The notes: generated by a model from the sequence alone, not told the origin. DNA of 64,000 nucleotides from Flavobacterium sp. N2270 (GCF_025947225.1 NZ_CP110005.1:2666001-2730000), one strand, 5' to 3'; positions 33,047-42,617 are shown, numbered from the stretch's first letter. Program-made: numbers and translations.

Positions 33047-33068
33047 AAAAAACAGGTATAAATACGGG
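33047..33068 (-). promoter_or_regulatory. Putative regulator site upstream of the kinase operon
   Basis: On the minus strand this reads CCCGTATTTATACCTG plus a T-run, agreeing with 30159-30180 except at the two central bases. It points toward the operon start 80 bases away. A weak -7-like element (TATTTTTA, complement at 33007-33014) lies between. Autoregulation by the operon's NarL-type regulator is the simplest reading. Confidence 0.45.
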
Positions 33069-33124
33069 GTTAATTTTTAGTAAAAAAAAATGCGGTTTTT
33101 TAATCGTATCAAATTTAAATTATT

Positions 33125-34672
33125 TTAAAACGGAACATCAGAATCATCATCAAAATCATTCATATTACTTCCAAAAGCTTCATTAGGAGAAGGTAAATTT
33201 GGCGTTATAAATGGGTTTGAATCATCTAAGTTCATTTTAGAAGGTAAATCATCAAATGTATTACCAAAAGTATCAAGGTTATCAAACTTACCAAGATTTC
33301 CTACGAATTTTAATCGAATATTATCTAAACCACCATTACGATGCTTTGCAACAATAAATTCAGCCTGACCTTGAGTTGGAGACTGTTCATCATCATCCCA
33401 TTCATCAATTTTATAGTATTCTGGACGGTATATAAACGATACAATATCGGCATCTTGCTCAATCGCTCCAGATTCACGAAGATCAGACAACAATGGTCTC
33501 TTACTAGATCCACGAGTTTCTACAGCACGAGAAAGTTGTGAAAGTGCTATAACTGGAATTTCTAATTCTTTTGCTAATGCTTTTAAGTTTCGAGAAATAG
33601 TAGAAATTTCTTGCTCACGATTTCCGCCACCTTTACTGTTTCCACCAGCCGTCATTAATTGCAAATAATCAACAACAATAAGTTTTATACCGTGTTGAGA
33701 AGCTAAACGTCTTGCTTTTGCACGTAAATCGAAAATTGATAAAGAAGGTGTATCATCAATAAATAAAGGTGCTTTTTCTAAGTCTTTTACTTTTATTGAA
33801 AGTTGCTCCCATTCATGTTTTTCTAATTTACCCGTTCTCAATTTTTCAGAAGACAAACCTGTTTCAGAAGAAATTAAACGCGTAATTAGCTGAACTGAAG
33901 ACATCTCTAAAGAGAAAAATGCAACAGGCGCTCCGTAATCGATAGCCATATTTCTAGCCATAGAAAGTGTAAATGCTGTTTTACCCATACCAGGACGAGC
34001 AGCTACAATAATTAAATCAGACGGTTGCCAACCTGAAGTTAGTTTATCTAAATCATGAAAACCTGTTGGAATTCCACTTAGACCTTCTTTACCTGCAATT
34101 TCTTCAATACGCTTTTTAGCCTGAATTACTAAACTTTGAGCTGTTTCAGAACTACGTTTAATATTACCTTGTGTTACTTCATATAATTTTGATTCAGCTT
34201 TATCAAGCAAATCAAATACATCTGTAGTTTCATCGTAAGACTCTTCAATAATTTCATTAGAAATTTTAATTAAACTTCTTTGAATGAATTTTTGAAGAAT
34301 AATTCTTGAGTGAAATTCAATATGTGCTGAAGATGATATTTTTTGCGTTAACTGAATAAGATAGAAATCTCCACCAGCTAAATCTAGCTTAGCCTCTTTT
34401 TTTAATTGGGCTGAAACCGTTAATAAGTCAATAGGTTGCGTATCGTTGAAAAGTGTAACAATGGCCTCAAAAATATGTTTATGCGCTTCTTTATAAAATG
34501 CATCTGGTTGTAAAATATCAATTACTTCATCTACCCCTTTTTTATCAATCATCATTGCACCTAAAACAGCCTCCTCAAGGTCTATTGCTTGTGGTGGTAA
34601 CTTTCCTTTTTCAAGGTTTATTAAAGTCGCTTTATCTGCTTTAAAAGCACTAAAGTTTTTGATGTTTTCCAT
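33125..34672 (-). CDS. dnaB: Replicative DNA helicase
   Basis: 515 residues. An N-terminal DnaB domain (about 22-125, starting PPQAIDLEEAVLGAMMIDKK) binds primase and stabilises the hexamer. The C-terminal RecA-like ATPase (about 195-460) has Walker A ARPGMGKTAF, Walker B LIVVDYLQLM and the arginine-rich NREQEISTISRNLKALAKEL. The tail is acidic and ends DDSDVPF. No intein interrupts it. It is transcribed alone. Confidence 0.97.
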   Translation of the reverse strand: MENIKNFSAFKADKATLINLEKGKLPPQAIDLEEAVLGAMMIDKKGVDEVIDILQPDAFYKEAHKHIFEAIVTLFNDTQPIDLLTVSAQLKKEAKLDLAGGDFYLIQLTQKISSSAHIEFHSRIILQKFIQRSLIKISNEIIEESYDETTDVFDLLDKAESKLYEVTQGNIKRSSETAQSLVIQAKKRIEEIAGKEGLSGIPTGFHDLDKLTSGWQPSDLIIVAARPGMGKTAFTLSMARNMAIDYGAPVAFFSLEMSSVQLITRLISSETGLSSEKLRTGKLEKHEWEQLSIKVKDLEKAPLFIDDTPSLSIFDLRAKARRLASQHGIKLIVVDYLQLMTAGGNSKGGGNREQEISTISRNLKALAKELEIPVIALSQLSRAVETRGSSKRPLLSDLRESGAIEQDADIVSFIYRPEYYKIDEWDDDEQSPTQGQAEFIVAKHRNGGLDNIRLKFVGNLGKFDNLDTFGNTFDDLPSKMNLDDSNPFITPNLPSPNEAFGSNMNDFDDDSDVPF

Positions 34673-34775
34673 TCTGCTAAGGTAATTATTTTAAATAAAA
34701 AAAAGAGTAAAATTGTAAGTACTCATATGTTAAAAAACTGTTGATAACTTCAATTATTTTGTTAATAACCAAAAA

Positions 34776-34806
34776 AAAATCCGAAACGGTAAGGCTTCGG
34801 ACTTTT
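34776..34806 (-). terminator. Terminator after accA
   Basis: On the minus strand AGTCCGAA pairs with TTCGGATT around a short loop, followed by a run of eight T. It lies 20 bases beyond the accA stop. Confidence 0.85.
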
Positions 34807-34824
34807 ATTTGTGTAAATACAAGC

Positions 34825-35778
34825 TTATTCTTTGAACTCACCCATATTACTGTATTTGTCCATTCTTTTAGCTATTAATTCTTTTGTTGATAATTTATTT
34901 AATTCGTTAAAAGCTTTAGTAATATATTCTTCAACAGTTTTAAATGTAGTTTCTCTATCATGATGAGCTCCTCCTAATGGTTCAGGAATAATATCATCAA
35001 TTAAATTTTGCTTTTTCATGTCAATTGCAGTCAATTTCAATGCTTCAGCTGCTTGTTCTTTAAATTCCCAGCTTCTCCATAAAATTGACGAACAAGATTC
35101 TGGAGAAATAACAGAATACCAAGTGTTTTCTAACATAAAAACTTTATCTCCAACACCAATTCCTAGTGCTCCACCCGAAGCACCTTCTCCAACAATTACA
35201 GTAATTATTGGCACTTGAAGACGAAACATCTCAAAAATATTTCGAGCAATTGCTTCTCCTTGACCTCTTTCTTCAGCTTCTAAACCTGGATAAGCTCCAG
35301 GAGTATCAATTAAAGTAACAACTGGAATACCAAACTTTTCAGCCATTCTCATTAAACGAAGGGCTTTTCTATAACCTTCTGGGTTAGCCATACCAAAATT
35401 TCGATACTGTCTTGTTTTAGTATTATAACCTTTTTGTTGACCTATTAACATATAAGATTGTCCGTTTATTTTACCTAAACCTCCAACCATTGCTTTGTCA
35501 TCTTTAACTCCTCTATCTCCAAAAAGTTCTAAAAAAGTACCTTTACAAAGTGCGTTAATATGATCTAAAGTATAAGGTCTGTCAGGATGTCTAGACAATT
35601 GTACACGTTGCCAAGCAGTAAGATTCTTATATATATTTTTCTTAGTCTCTTTTAATTTTTTTTCTATTTGTTTACATGTTGCAGTAACATCAACATCAGA
35701 TTCTTCACCAATTATTTGACATTTGTCTAATTGATCTTCTAACTCTTTAATAGGAAGTTCAAAATCTAAATATTCCAT
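34825..35778 (-). CDS. accA: Acetyl-CoA carboxylase carboxyltransferase subunit alpha
   Basis: 317 residues, the normal length for AccA, which with AccD transfers carboxyl from biotin to acetyl-CoA as the first step of fatty acid synthesis. Landmarks include the N-terminal coiled region ([15 protein letters not shown]), [40 protein letters not shown] and [15 protein letters not shown] -7-like element TATCTTTG (complement at 35813-35820) lies 35 bases before the ATG. It is a single gene. Confidence 0.97.
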   Translation of the reverse strand: MEYLDFELPIKELEDQLDKCQIIGEESDVDVTATCKQIEKKLKETKKNIYKNLTAWQRVQLSRHPDRPYTLDHINALCKGTFLELFGDRGVKDDKAMVGGLGKINGQSYMLIGQQKGYNTKTRQYRNFGMANPEGYRKALRLMRMAEKFGIPVVTLIDTPGAYPGLEAEERGQGEAIARNIFEMFRLQVPIITVIVGEGASGGALGIGVGDKVFMLENTWYSVISPESCSSILWRSWEFKEQAAEALKLTAIDMKKQNLIDDIIPEPLGGAHHDRETTFKTVEEYITKAFNELNKLSTKELIAKRMDKYSNMGEFKE

Positions 35779-35852
35779 AGGAAATGTTTGTTTTTAGTTT
35801 CGTTTGTAAAGACAAAGATAAAATTTTCAATGAATATACCTTACATGAATTA

Positions 35853-36740
35853 TTAATTAGTTTCTGGTTTTTTATATTTTTTTATTAATCCATTTAAAAT
35901 GACTGTTAATAAAATAATTGCGGCACCTACGTAAAACATTGGATTCATGTGTTCTGAATCTTTAAAAATTAAAAGCGCAAGTATGATTCCGTAAATTGGC
36001 TCTAAGTTTATGGTTAGCATAACCGTATAAGGGCTTAAATATTTCATCACTTTTACTGAAGCAATAAAGGCATAAGCCGTACAAACTGAAGCTAATAATG
36101 TTAACCAACCTAAATCTTCGATAGAAAGTGAGAAAAATTCAGATGTAAATCCGCCTGAAAAAAGCAAGTAAATACTTAAAAAACTAACTCCACCCACTAA
36201 TTCGTATAATGAAATTACAGAAGGCATGTATATTTTAGTATATTTTGCATTAATAACTGTAAAAAGAGCAGACAAGAAAGCCGAAGTTAACGCTAAAACG
36301 ATTCCTAAAACATAGTCAACTTCTACATTAAATATAATGTATAATCCGCCTACTACGATTAAACCAAATAAAACTTCATACCAAACTACTTTTTTTCCAA
36401 ACAATAAAGGTTCTAAAATTGATGTAAAAAAAGCTCCCGTAGATAAGCAAGCTAAGGTAACTGAAACATTAGAAACTTTTATGGCTTTAAAAAAAGTTAA
36501 CCAATGTAAAGCAATTACCAATCCAGCAAATAGAAATGCAAATACTGTTTTTCTTGGAATTTTTGTTTTTATTTTTTTAAATCTAATATATATTAAGATA
36601 AAAACAACTGCTAAAGACATTCTCCACCAAACTAAAGGCAAAGCGTCTAAAGAAATTAAAGCTCCTAAAATAGCTGTAAAACCCCAAATAAAAACAATTA
36701 GATGAAGTAAAGCATAACTTTTAAAATTATCGTTTTGCAT
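35853..36740 (-). CDS. EamA-family drug/metabolite transporter
   Basis: 295 residues with ten predicted membrane helices arranged as two EamA repeats of five, the typical layout of DMT-superfamily exporters. Conserved points include WGFTAILGALI near the N-terminus, PLVWWRMSLAVVFI, and NLEPIYGIILALLIFKD in the second repeat. The substrate cannot be predicted. Its start overlaps the end of the upstream permease gene by 14 bases, so they are co-transcribed. Confidence 0.88.
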   Translation of the reverse strand: MQNDNFKSYALLHLIVFIWGFTAILGALISLDALPLVWWRMSLAVVFILIYIRFKKIKTKIPRKTVFAFLFAGLVIALHWLTFFKAIKVSNVSVTLACLSTGAFFTSILEPLLFGKKVVWYEVLFGLIVVGGLYIIFNVEVDYVLGIVLALTSAFLSALFTVINAKYTKIYMPSVISLYELVGGVSFLSIYLLFSGGFTSEFFSLSIEDLGWLTLLASVCTAYAFIASVKVMKYLSPYTVMLTINLEPIYGIILALLIFKDSEHMNPMFYVGAAIILLTVILNGLIKKYKKPETN

Positions 36741-37803
36741 TTCTTAAAAGATAAATTGCTAAAATTCCAAAAACAAAATTAGGAATCCAAACAGCAACAA
36801 ATGGATGTAAAGCAGACTTTTCTGCCATTGTTCCAAAAACTTTATCAAAAAATATAAATGTAAAGGCAATTACAATTCCTATTGCCAAGTTAACTCCCAT
36901 TCCTCCCCTTCTTTTCATAGAAGATACTGCAACTGCAATTAACGTTAAAATAAATGCAGATATAGGTAAACTAAACTTTTTATAAAAAACAACTAAGTAG
37001 GTACTGATATTTGCATTTCCTTTTTCTCTTTCTTTATCTATAAACTTATATAATTCTCCTATAGACATTGTTTCTGCAACATATACAACTGGAGTTAAAT
37101 CATCAGGTTCAAAATCAAAAGTCATGCTTGTTTTGTCTAAACTCTCAATAATATCATTAGCAGTTCCAATAGTTCTTTTTACATAATTATATAGAATATA
37201 CTTTTTTGTTTTTTCGTCATATTTAATTCTGTTTGAATTTATTTTATAGACTAATTTATTGTCTTTAAATTTCTCAAAAGCAAAGTTAAAACCCGTTTGA
37301 GACATATAATTATAGTTACTAACATAAATATATTCATCAGTATTAATTTGCCTAAATATATCTGAAGTTTCACGGGTTTGATTATTTCCTTTTAAGTTTT
37401 TATATCTAAAATCATTAAAACCTTTACTTGCTGCTGGAACTAAAAAGAACCCCATCATTAAAGCAAATAAAGAAACTATAGCAGCTCCAACAAAAAAGGG
37501 TCTTAAAAATCTATTGAATGAGATTCCTGAACTTAATATAGCAATTACTTCTGTATTGTTTGCCAATTTTGAAGTAAACCAAATAACGGATAAGAATAAA
37601 AATATTGGAAATAATAAATTAGCAAAATATATAGTAAAATCAACATAATAGACTAATATATCAGACATTGCAACTTTATTCGCAATCATCTTGTTTACTT
37701 TTTCTGACACGTCAATAACTATTCCAATAGGAATAAACATTAACAACATTACAGAAAATGTTCCTAAATATCTTTTTAAAATATACTTATCTATTATTTT
37801 CAT
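36727..37803 (-). CDS. LptF/LptG-family permease
   Basis: 358 residues of the YjgP/YjgQ family, inner-membrane subunits of the Lpt ABC transporter that moves lipopolysaccharide to the outer membrane. The N-terminus IIDKYILKRYLGTFSVMLL and three early helices, a large periplasmic domain (about 130-270) and three C-terminal helices fit the family. Whether it is LptF or LptG cannot be decided here, so no symbol is given. It lies 25 bases after tgt and overlaps the transporter gene that follows. Confidence 0.88.
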   Translation of the reverse strand: MKIIDKYILKRYLGTFSVMLLMFIPIGIVIDVSEKVNKMIANKVAMSDILVYYVDFTIYFANLLFPIFLFLSVIWFTSKLANNTEVIAILSSGISFNRFLRPFFVGAAIVSLFALMMGFFLVPAASKGFNDFRYKNLKGNNQTRETSDIFRQINTDEYIYVSNYNYMSQTGFNFAFEKFKDNKLVYKINSNRIKYDEKTKKYILYNYVKRTIGTANDIIESLDKTSMTFDFEPDDLTPVVYVAETMSIGELYKFIDKEREKGNANISTYLVVFYKKFSLPISAFILTLIAVAVSSMKRRGGMGVNLAIGIVIAFTFIFFDKVFGTMAEKSALHPFVAVWIPNFVFGILAIYLLRNAKR

Positions 37804-37828
37804 TTATTTATGAACTAATATAAATTTA

Positions 37829-38959
37829 CTATAGTTTATTATTCATTTGAACAACCATTTTATCTTTCCATTCTCTAAATGTACCAGCAATAATTTGACG
37901 TCTTGCTTCACGTACTAACCACATATAAAACCCTAAATTATGAATAGTTGCAATTTGTTTTCCAAGATACTCATTTGCAACAAATAAATGACGTAAATAC
38001 GCTTTTGAATATTCTAAATCAACCCAAGTATGACCCATTTCATCAACTGGAGAAAAATCAGCTTCCCATTTTTTATTTTTAATATTAATAGAACCATGAG
38101 CTGTAAACAACATTCCATTTCTTGCATTACGAGTTGGCATAACGCAATCAAACATATCAATCCCTAAGGCAATGTTTTCCAAAATATTTATCGGAGTACC
38201 CACTCCCATTAAATAACGCGGTTTATCTTCAGGTAAAATAGCTGTAACTACTTCAGTCATCGCATACATTTCTTCTGCAGGCTCACCTACCGAAAGCCCT
38301 CCAATAGCATTTCCTACAGCTCCAGCATTTGCAATATATTCAGCAGATTGCGCTCTTAAATCTTTATATGTACTTCCTTGAACAATTGGAAAAAAAGACT
38401 GTTCATATCCATATTTAAAAGGTAATTTGTCTAAATGTGTAATACATCTATCTAACCAACGATGTGTCATATGCATTGATCGTTTTGCATACCTATAATC
38501 ACAGGGATAAGGTGTACACTCATCAAATGCCATAATAATATCTGCACCAATTGTACGTTGAATTTCCATTACATTTTCAGGAGTAAAAACATGGTAAGAT
38601 CCATCAATATGACTCTTAAATTTCACACCTTCTTCTTTTATTTTTCTATTAGAAGACAAAGAATAAACTTGATAACCTCCAGAATCGGTTAAAATGTTTC
38701 GATCCCAATTCATAAATTTATGCAATCCGCCTGCAGCTTCTAATATCTTTGTTTGTGGTCTTAAATACAAATGATAAGTGTTTCCTAGAATAATGTCAGG
38801 ATTAATTTCATCTCTTAACTCTCTTTGGTGCACTCCCTTAACTGAAGCAACAGTTCCTACTGGCATAAATATAGGCGTTTCTATAGTTCCGTGATCAGTT
38901 GTTAAAGTAGCTGCTCTTGCTTTACTATTCGGGTCTTTTTTTATTAAATCGAACTTCAT
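37829..38959 (-). CDS. tgt: tRNA-guanine transglycosylase
   Basis: 376 residues. The enzyme exchanges guanine-34 for preQ1 in tRNAs with GUN anticodons. Catalytic and binding motifs are present: ILTDSGGYQVYSLS with the first Asp, AFDECTPYP, GGLSVGEP, and FDCVMPTRNARNG with the nucleophile region. The usual CxCxxC zinc ligands are missing; the corresponding segment reads DEMGHTWVDLEYSKAYLRHL, while the later His in TIHNLGFY is kept. A -7-like element (complement CAAATATA, 38978-38985) lies 19 bases before the ATG. It is first in an operon with the LptF/G and EamA genes. Confidence 0.95.
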   Translation of the reverse strand: MKFDLIKKDPNSKARAATLTTDHGTIETPIFMPVGTVASVKGVHQRELRDEINPDIILGNTYHLYLRPQTKILEAAGGLHKFMNWDRNILTDSGGYQVYSLSSNRKIKEEGVKFKSHIDGSYHVFTPENVMEIQRTIGADIIMAFDECTPYPCDYRYAKRSMHMTHRWLDRCITHLDKLPFKYGYEQSFFPIVQGSTYKDLRAQSAEYIANAGAVGNAIGGLSVGEPAEEMYAMTEVVTAILPEDKPRYLMGVGTPINILENIALGIDMFDCVMPTRNARNGMLFTAHGSINIKNKKWEADFSPVDEMGHTWVDLEYSKAYLRHLFVANEYLGKQIATIHNLGFYMWLVREARRQIIAGTFREWKDKMVVQMNNKL

Positions 38960-39095
38960 ATCTGTTTTTTACAAGCGCAAATATAAATCAATTAGATAAC
39001 TTGCGTATAAGAACATACAAAATTTTAAAATTGTTTTATGATTTACCTTATCAACAAATTATTAATTAAAATAGTATAACTTCCTTAAAAAAGGT

Positions 39096-39126
39096 TTGTT
39101 GAAAGAAAAATTTAAAAGTATTTTTG
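39096..39126 (+). promoter_or_regulatory. Promoter of the transketolase operon
   Basis: TTG at 39096-39098 and TATTTTTG at 39119-39126, 20 bases apart, 19 bases before the ATG. Confidence 0.75.
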
Positions 39127-39145
39127 CGTAAACTATTTTATTTCA

Positions 39146-39994
39146 ATGAAATCAAACACACAACAATTACAAGATTTAACTTTCCAAGTTAGAAGAGACA
39201 TTCTTAGAATGGTACATGCTGTAAATTCTGGTCACCCAGGTGGATCACTTGGTTGTACTGAATTCCTAGTTACTTTGTACAACAATTTAATGGATAGAAA
39301 AGAAGGGTTTAACATGGACGGAATTGATGAGGATTTATTCTTCTTATCAAACGGGCATATTTCTCCTGTTTTCTATAGCGTACTTGCAAGAGCAGGATAT
39401 TTTCCTGTTGCTGAACTAGCAACATTTAGGTTAATTAACTCAAGATTACAAGGCCACCCTACAACTCATGATCACTTACCAGGAATAAGAATGGCATCTG
39501 GTTCATTAGGACAAGGTTTATCTGTATCAATTGGAGCAGCTCAAGCAAAAAAACTAAACAATGACAATAATTTAGTTTATACACTTCTTGGTGATGGAGA
39601 ATTGCAAGAAGGTCAAAACTGGGAAGCAATTATGTATGCATCTGCTAAAAAAGTAGATAATCTTATTGCCACTATTGACCTTAACGGAAAACAAATTGAC
39701 GGAACTACTGATGAAGTTTTAGCAATGGGAAGTCTTAAAGCTAAATTTGAAGCATTTGATTGGGACGTTTTAGAAATTAAAGAAGGAAATAATATTGACG
39801 CAATTTTAGCCGGAATGAATGATGCTAAATCAAGAACTGGAAAAGGAAAACCAGTTTGTGTTTTACTACATACAGAAATGGGTAATGGAGTTGACTTTAT
39901 GATGCATACGCATGCTTGGCATGGAAAAGCACCAAACGATGAGCAATTAGCAAATGCATTAGCTCAAAACACTTCAACTTTAGTTGATTACTAA
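39146..39994 (+). CDS. Transketolase, N-terminal subunit
   Basis: 282 residues forming the thiamine-diphosphate binding half of a split transketolase, which moves two-carbon units in the pentose phosphate pathway. Visible motifs are HAVNSGHPGGSLG near the N-terminus and the ThDP motif LLGDGELQEGQNWE through IDLNG (about 145-180). The C-terminal HTEMGNGVDFM and HAWHGKAPNDEQL are typical. The pyrimidine-binding half is encoded at 40633-41586. Split enzymes are common in Bacteroidota, but here an unrelated gene lies between the halves. Confidence 0.95.
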   Translation: MKSNTQQLQDLTFQVRRDILRMVHAVNSGHPGGSLGCTEFLVTLYNNLMDRKEGFNMDGIDEDLFFLSNGHISPVFYSVLARAGYFPVAELATFRLINSRLQGHPTTHDHLPGIRMASGSLGQGLSVSIGAAQAKKLNNDNNLVYTLLGDGELQEGQNWEAIMYASAKKVDNLIATIDLNGKQIDGTTDEVLAMGSLKAKFEAFDWDVLEIKEGNNIDAILAGMNDAKSRTGKGKPVCVLLHTEMGNGVDFMMHTHAWHGKAPNDEQLANALAQNTSTLVDY

Positions 39995-39995
39995 A

Positions 39996-40622
39996 ATGAA
40001 TTTTAAAAAAATAATCTTAATATTTCTAGTATCAGCTTCATTTAATTATGTTAATGGTCAAAATTATAATTTTGACACTTATTATAATTATCATGATAGT
40101 GCGTCTGGTGACGAATATTTTGTATTATCAAATTCAACTCAATCAACACATACATTAATTGGCAAATATCAAGAGGTAAATCCTACAATTGGGACTTTAA
40201 GACTTTCAAATTCAAACTTGTGGTTTTCTTTTTTAGTAGAAAATTTATATGATTTAAGATATTTAGCTCAAGACTCTATAAAACTAAACTTTGAAAATGA
40301 TTATGAATATTCTTGTAAAGAAATCTTAATTGATGAGAATCATTTAAAGCTTGAAATAAAATTTTTTAAAATTAAAAAAAAATCAAAAAAGTTAATTAGT
40401 GAGTCTTATATAATTTATGAAAAATCTAATGATTTTAAATTTAGTCTTCTCGCAATTGATTATTTTACACATTGCTTAATTACAAGAACAGAGTACAAAG
40501 AATCGAATTTTGGATATCCTATTGAAATTTTTACAAAAAAATGGAGAGGAAAAAAATTAAAACTAAAATTAAAATCAAAATTAAAAATTGACAAATCAGT
40601 TAATGTAACTGTAAACGATTAA
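39996..40622 (+). CDS. Secreted protein of unknown function inserted between transketolase halves
   Basis: About 208 residues from the ATG at 39996, which starts a signal peptide (MNFKKIILIFLVSASFNYVNG); an in-frame ATG at 39984 lies within the transketolase gene. The mature part is Asn/Tyr/Asp-rich, then Lys-rich, ending in an unusual Lys/Leu alternation (RGKKLKLKLKSKLKID). No domain is recognised. The gene starts one base after the first transketolase stop and ends ten bases before the second starts, so it is co-transcribed with them. Its base composition is more AT-rich than its neighbours, hinting at later acquisition. Confidence 0.75.
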   Translation: MNFKKIILIFLVSASFNYVNGQNYNFDTYYNYHDSASGDEYFVLSNSTQSTHTLIGKYQEVNPTIGTLRLSNSNLWFSFLVENLYDLRYLAQDSIKLNFENDYEYSCKEILIDENHLKLEIKFFKIKKKSKKLISESYIIYEKSNDFKFSLLAIDYFTHCLITRTEYKESNFGYPIEIFTKKWRGKKLKLKLKSKLKIDKSVNVTVND

Positions 40623-40632
40623 TCTTAATTAA

Positions 40633-41586
40633 ATGAAAAAATATACAAATACAGGAAGTAAAGATACACGTTCGGGCTTTGGTGCCGGAATGACTGAACT
40701 TGGACAAAAAAACGAAAACGTTGTTGCGCTTTGTGCCGATTTAATTGGTTCATTAAAATTTGACGATTTTAAAAAAAATCATCCAGAACGTTTTTTCCAA
40801 ATTGGAATTGCTGAAGCAAACATGATTGGAATTGCTGCCGGATTAACCATTGGTGGAAAAATTCCTTTTACAGGAACTTTCGCTAACTTTTCAACAGGAA
40901 GAGTTTACGATCAAATTCGTCAATCGGTTGCTTACTCAGAAAAAAATGTAAAAATTTGTGCTTCTCACGCTGGTTTAACACTTGGTGAAGATGGCGCAAC
41001 ACATCAAATATTGGAAGATATTGGGTTAATGAAAATGTTGCCAGGAATAACGGTTATTAATACTTGCGATTATAATCAAACAAAAGCAGCTACAATTGCT
41101 CTTGCAGATCACAAAGGGCCTGCTTATTTAAGATTTGGAAGACCAGTCGTACCTAACTTTATGCCTGCTGACGAACCATTTATAATTGGAAAAGCAATTT
41201 TACTAAATGAAGGTACAGATGTTACTATTGTAGCTACTGGACATTTAGTTTGGGAAGCTCTTATTGCTGCCGAAGCTTTAGAAGCTAAAGGAATTTCCGC
41301 TGAAGTAATTAACATTCACACTATTAAACCATTAGATAATGAAGCAATTTTAAAATCGGTTGCTAAAACTGGTTGTGTAGTTACTGCAGAAGAGCATAAT
41401 ATCTTAGGTGGACTTGGAGAAAGTGTCTCTAGAGTTTTAAGCTTAAACAATCCAGCACCGCAAGAATTTGTAGCAGTTAATGATAGTTTTGGTGAATCTG
41501 GAACTCCAGCTCAATTAATGGATAAATACAAGCTAAATAATCAAGCAATTGTTGAAGCTGTAGAAAAAGTATTGAAGAGAAAATAA
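40633..41586 (+). CDS. Transketolase, C-terminal subunit
   Basis: 317 residues with the pyrimidine-binding and C-terminal transketolase domains. Landmarks are GFGAGMTELG, FQIGIAEANMIGIAAGL with the catalytic Glu, GLTLGEDGATHQ and PAYLRFGRP. The C-terminal domain (about 190-310) has HTIKPLDNEAI and AEEHNILGGLGE. It acts as a heteromer with the product of 39146-39994. A terminator follows 22 bases later. Confidence 0.95.
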   Translation: MKKYTNTGSKDTRSGFGAGMTELGQKNENVVALCADLIGSLKFDDFKKNHPERFFQIGIAEANMIGIAAGLTIGGKIPFTGTFANFSTGRVYDQIRQSVAYSEKNVKICASHAGLTLGEDGATHQILEDIGLMKMLPGITVINTCDYNQTKAATIALADHKGPAYLRFGRPVVPNFMPADEPFIIGKAILLNEGTDVTIVATGHLVWEALIAAEALEAKGISAEVINIHTIKPLDNEAILKSVAKTGCVVTAEEHNILGGLGESVSRVLSLNNPAPQEFVAVNDSFGESGTPAQLMDKYKLNNQAIVEAVEKVLKRK

Positions 41587-41607
41587 TTCTTTTTAATATA
41601 TAAATAA

Positions 41608-41640
41608 AAAATCCCGATTTTTAATAAATCGGGATTTTTT
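41608..41640. terminator. Bidirectional terminator after the transketolase operon
   Basis: Stem AAATCCCGATTT / AAATCGGGATTT with a TTAAT-type loop, A-run before and T-run after. It serves the transketolase operon and the converging lipoprotein gene. Confidence 0.9.
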
Positions 41641-41663
41641 ATTTATATATATTTTCTCTGTAA

Positions 41664-42617
41664 TTAATTGTGACAAGCAGGATCTAAATGTAATTTTATT
41701 GTTCCACTATTACAAAATGGAATATTTGCAAAGTCATAATAAGTAACATTACCATTATTATCGTCAGTTTCTATAATTTCTGTTTTAGTTAAAGTACCAT
41801 CTCCATCATCATCTACATCAAAAAAGTCAGGTAATTCATCTCCATCTGAATCATCATTAAAATAATCTCCATCATTATTAATATCTTCATACTTCGTTAA
41901 AATTTTATCTCCATCGTGATCTCTTTCTTTACGAGAGTAAAGTTTAATTTGAAAACAAATTGGCCCATATTGTTCAATATTCTCTCTTGAATTATTAAAG
42001 TAAGCTAATCCAGAAGGAATAAACACAATAACATTTCCAAAATCAACTCTTGAGAAAGTACCATCTCCATTATCAACAGGTGCGCTTGCTTCAGTTTTTA
42101 TTTTTGATAAAATTTGTCTATATCCAGAAATAAAAGAAACATTAGATTCCGGGAAAGAAGACCAAACACCTTGGGTATTTTCATCGAAAGTTGTATTATA
42201 CAAATTCCAGCCTCTATATGCTGTAAATGTAGAATCAACAGTAGCAGGAGTTACACCACCACCTTCATTTAAAACAATATAATATAATTTATAATCAACA
42301 TCGTCTTCAACCCTACCATCAATTAATACAGAGTTTCTAGAATCATTTTTTACAATGAATGATTGAAGTGGGTAAGTTGTTTGATCCCAAATAGAAGTTT
42401 CAGTACCTCCATCTTCAATTTCAGTAACCGTTGCATTCATATCAGCGTCTACCGTTAAGTAATTTGATTTTAGATAATCTTCAATCTCAATAATATCCTC
42501 ATCATAAACTTCCTGATAGTCTCTTATTGTATAACTCGAATCATCACTTGGACAAGCAACTAAAGTGGTAGCTAAAACCACAAAGCAAAGTGCTTTATAA
42601 ATATTTTTCATTTTCAA
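41664..42617 (-). CDS. Lipoprotein, FKBP-type peptidyl-prolyl isomerase-like with calcium-binding repeats
   Basis: 317 residues with a lipoprotein signal peptide (ALCFVVLATTLVACPSDDS, Cys near residue 22). The central part (about 100-225) resembles FKBP-type isomerase domains: DYKLYYIVLNEGGG and VIVFIPSGLAYFNNSRENIEQYGPI. The C-terminal part carries Asp-rich DxDGD repeats (RDHDGDKILTKYEDINNDGD, DSDGDELPDFFDVDDDGDG), as in thrombospondin type 3 calcium-binding repeats. It is probably anchored in the outer membrane. Catalytic activity is not assured. Similar lipoproteins are frequent in Flavobacteriaceae. Confidence 0.78.
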   Translation of the reverse strand: MKMKNIYKALCFVVLATTLVACPSDDSSYTIRDYQEVYDEDIIEIEDYLKSNYLTVDADMNATVTEIEDGGTETSIWDQTTYPLQSFIVKNDSRNSVLIDGRVEDDVDYKLYYIVLNEGGGVTPATVDSTFTAYRGWNLYNTTFDENTQGVWSSFPESNVSFISGYRQILSKIKTEASAPVDNGDGTFSRVDFGNVIVFIPSGLAYFNNSRENIEQYGPICFQIKLYSRKERDHDGDKILTKYEDINNDGDYFNDDSDGDELPDFFDVDDDGDGTLTKTEIIETDDNNGNVTYYDFANIPFCNSGTIKLHLDPACHN

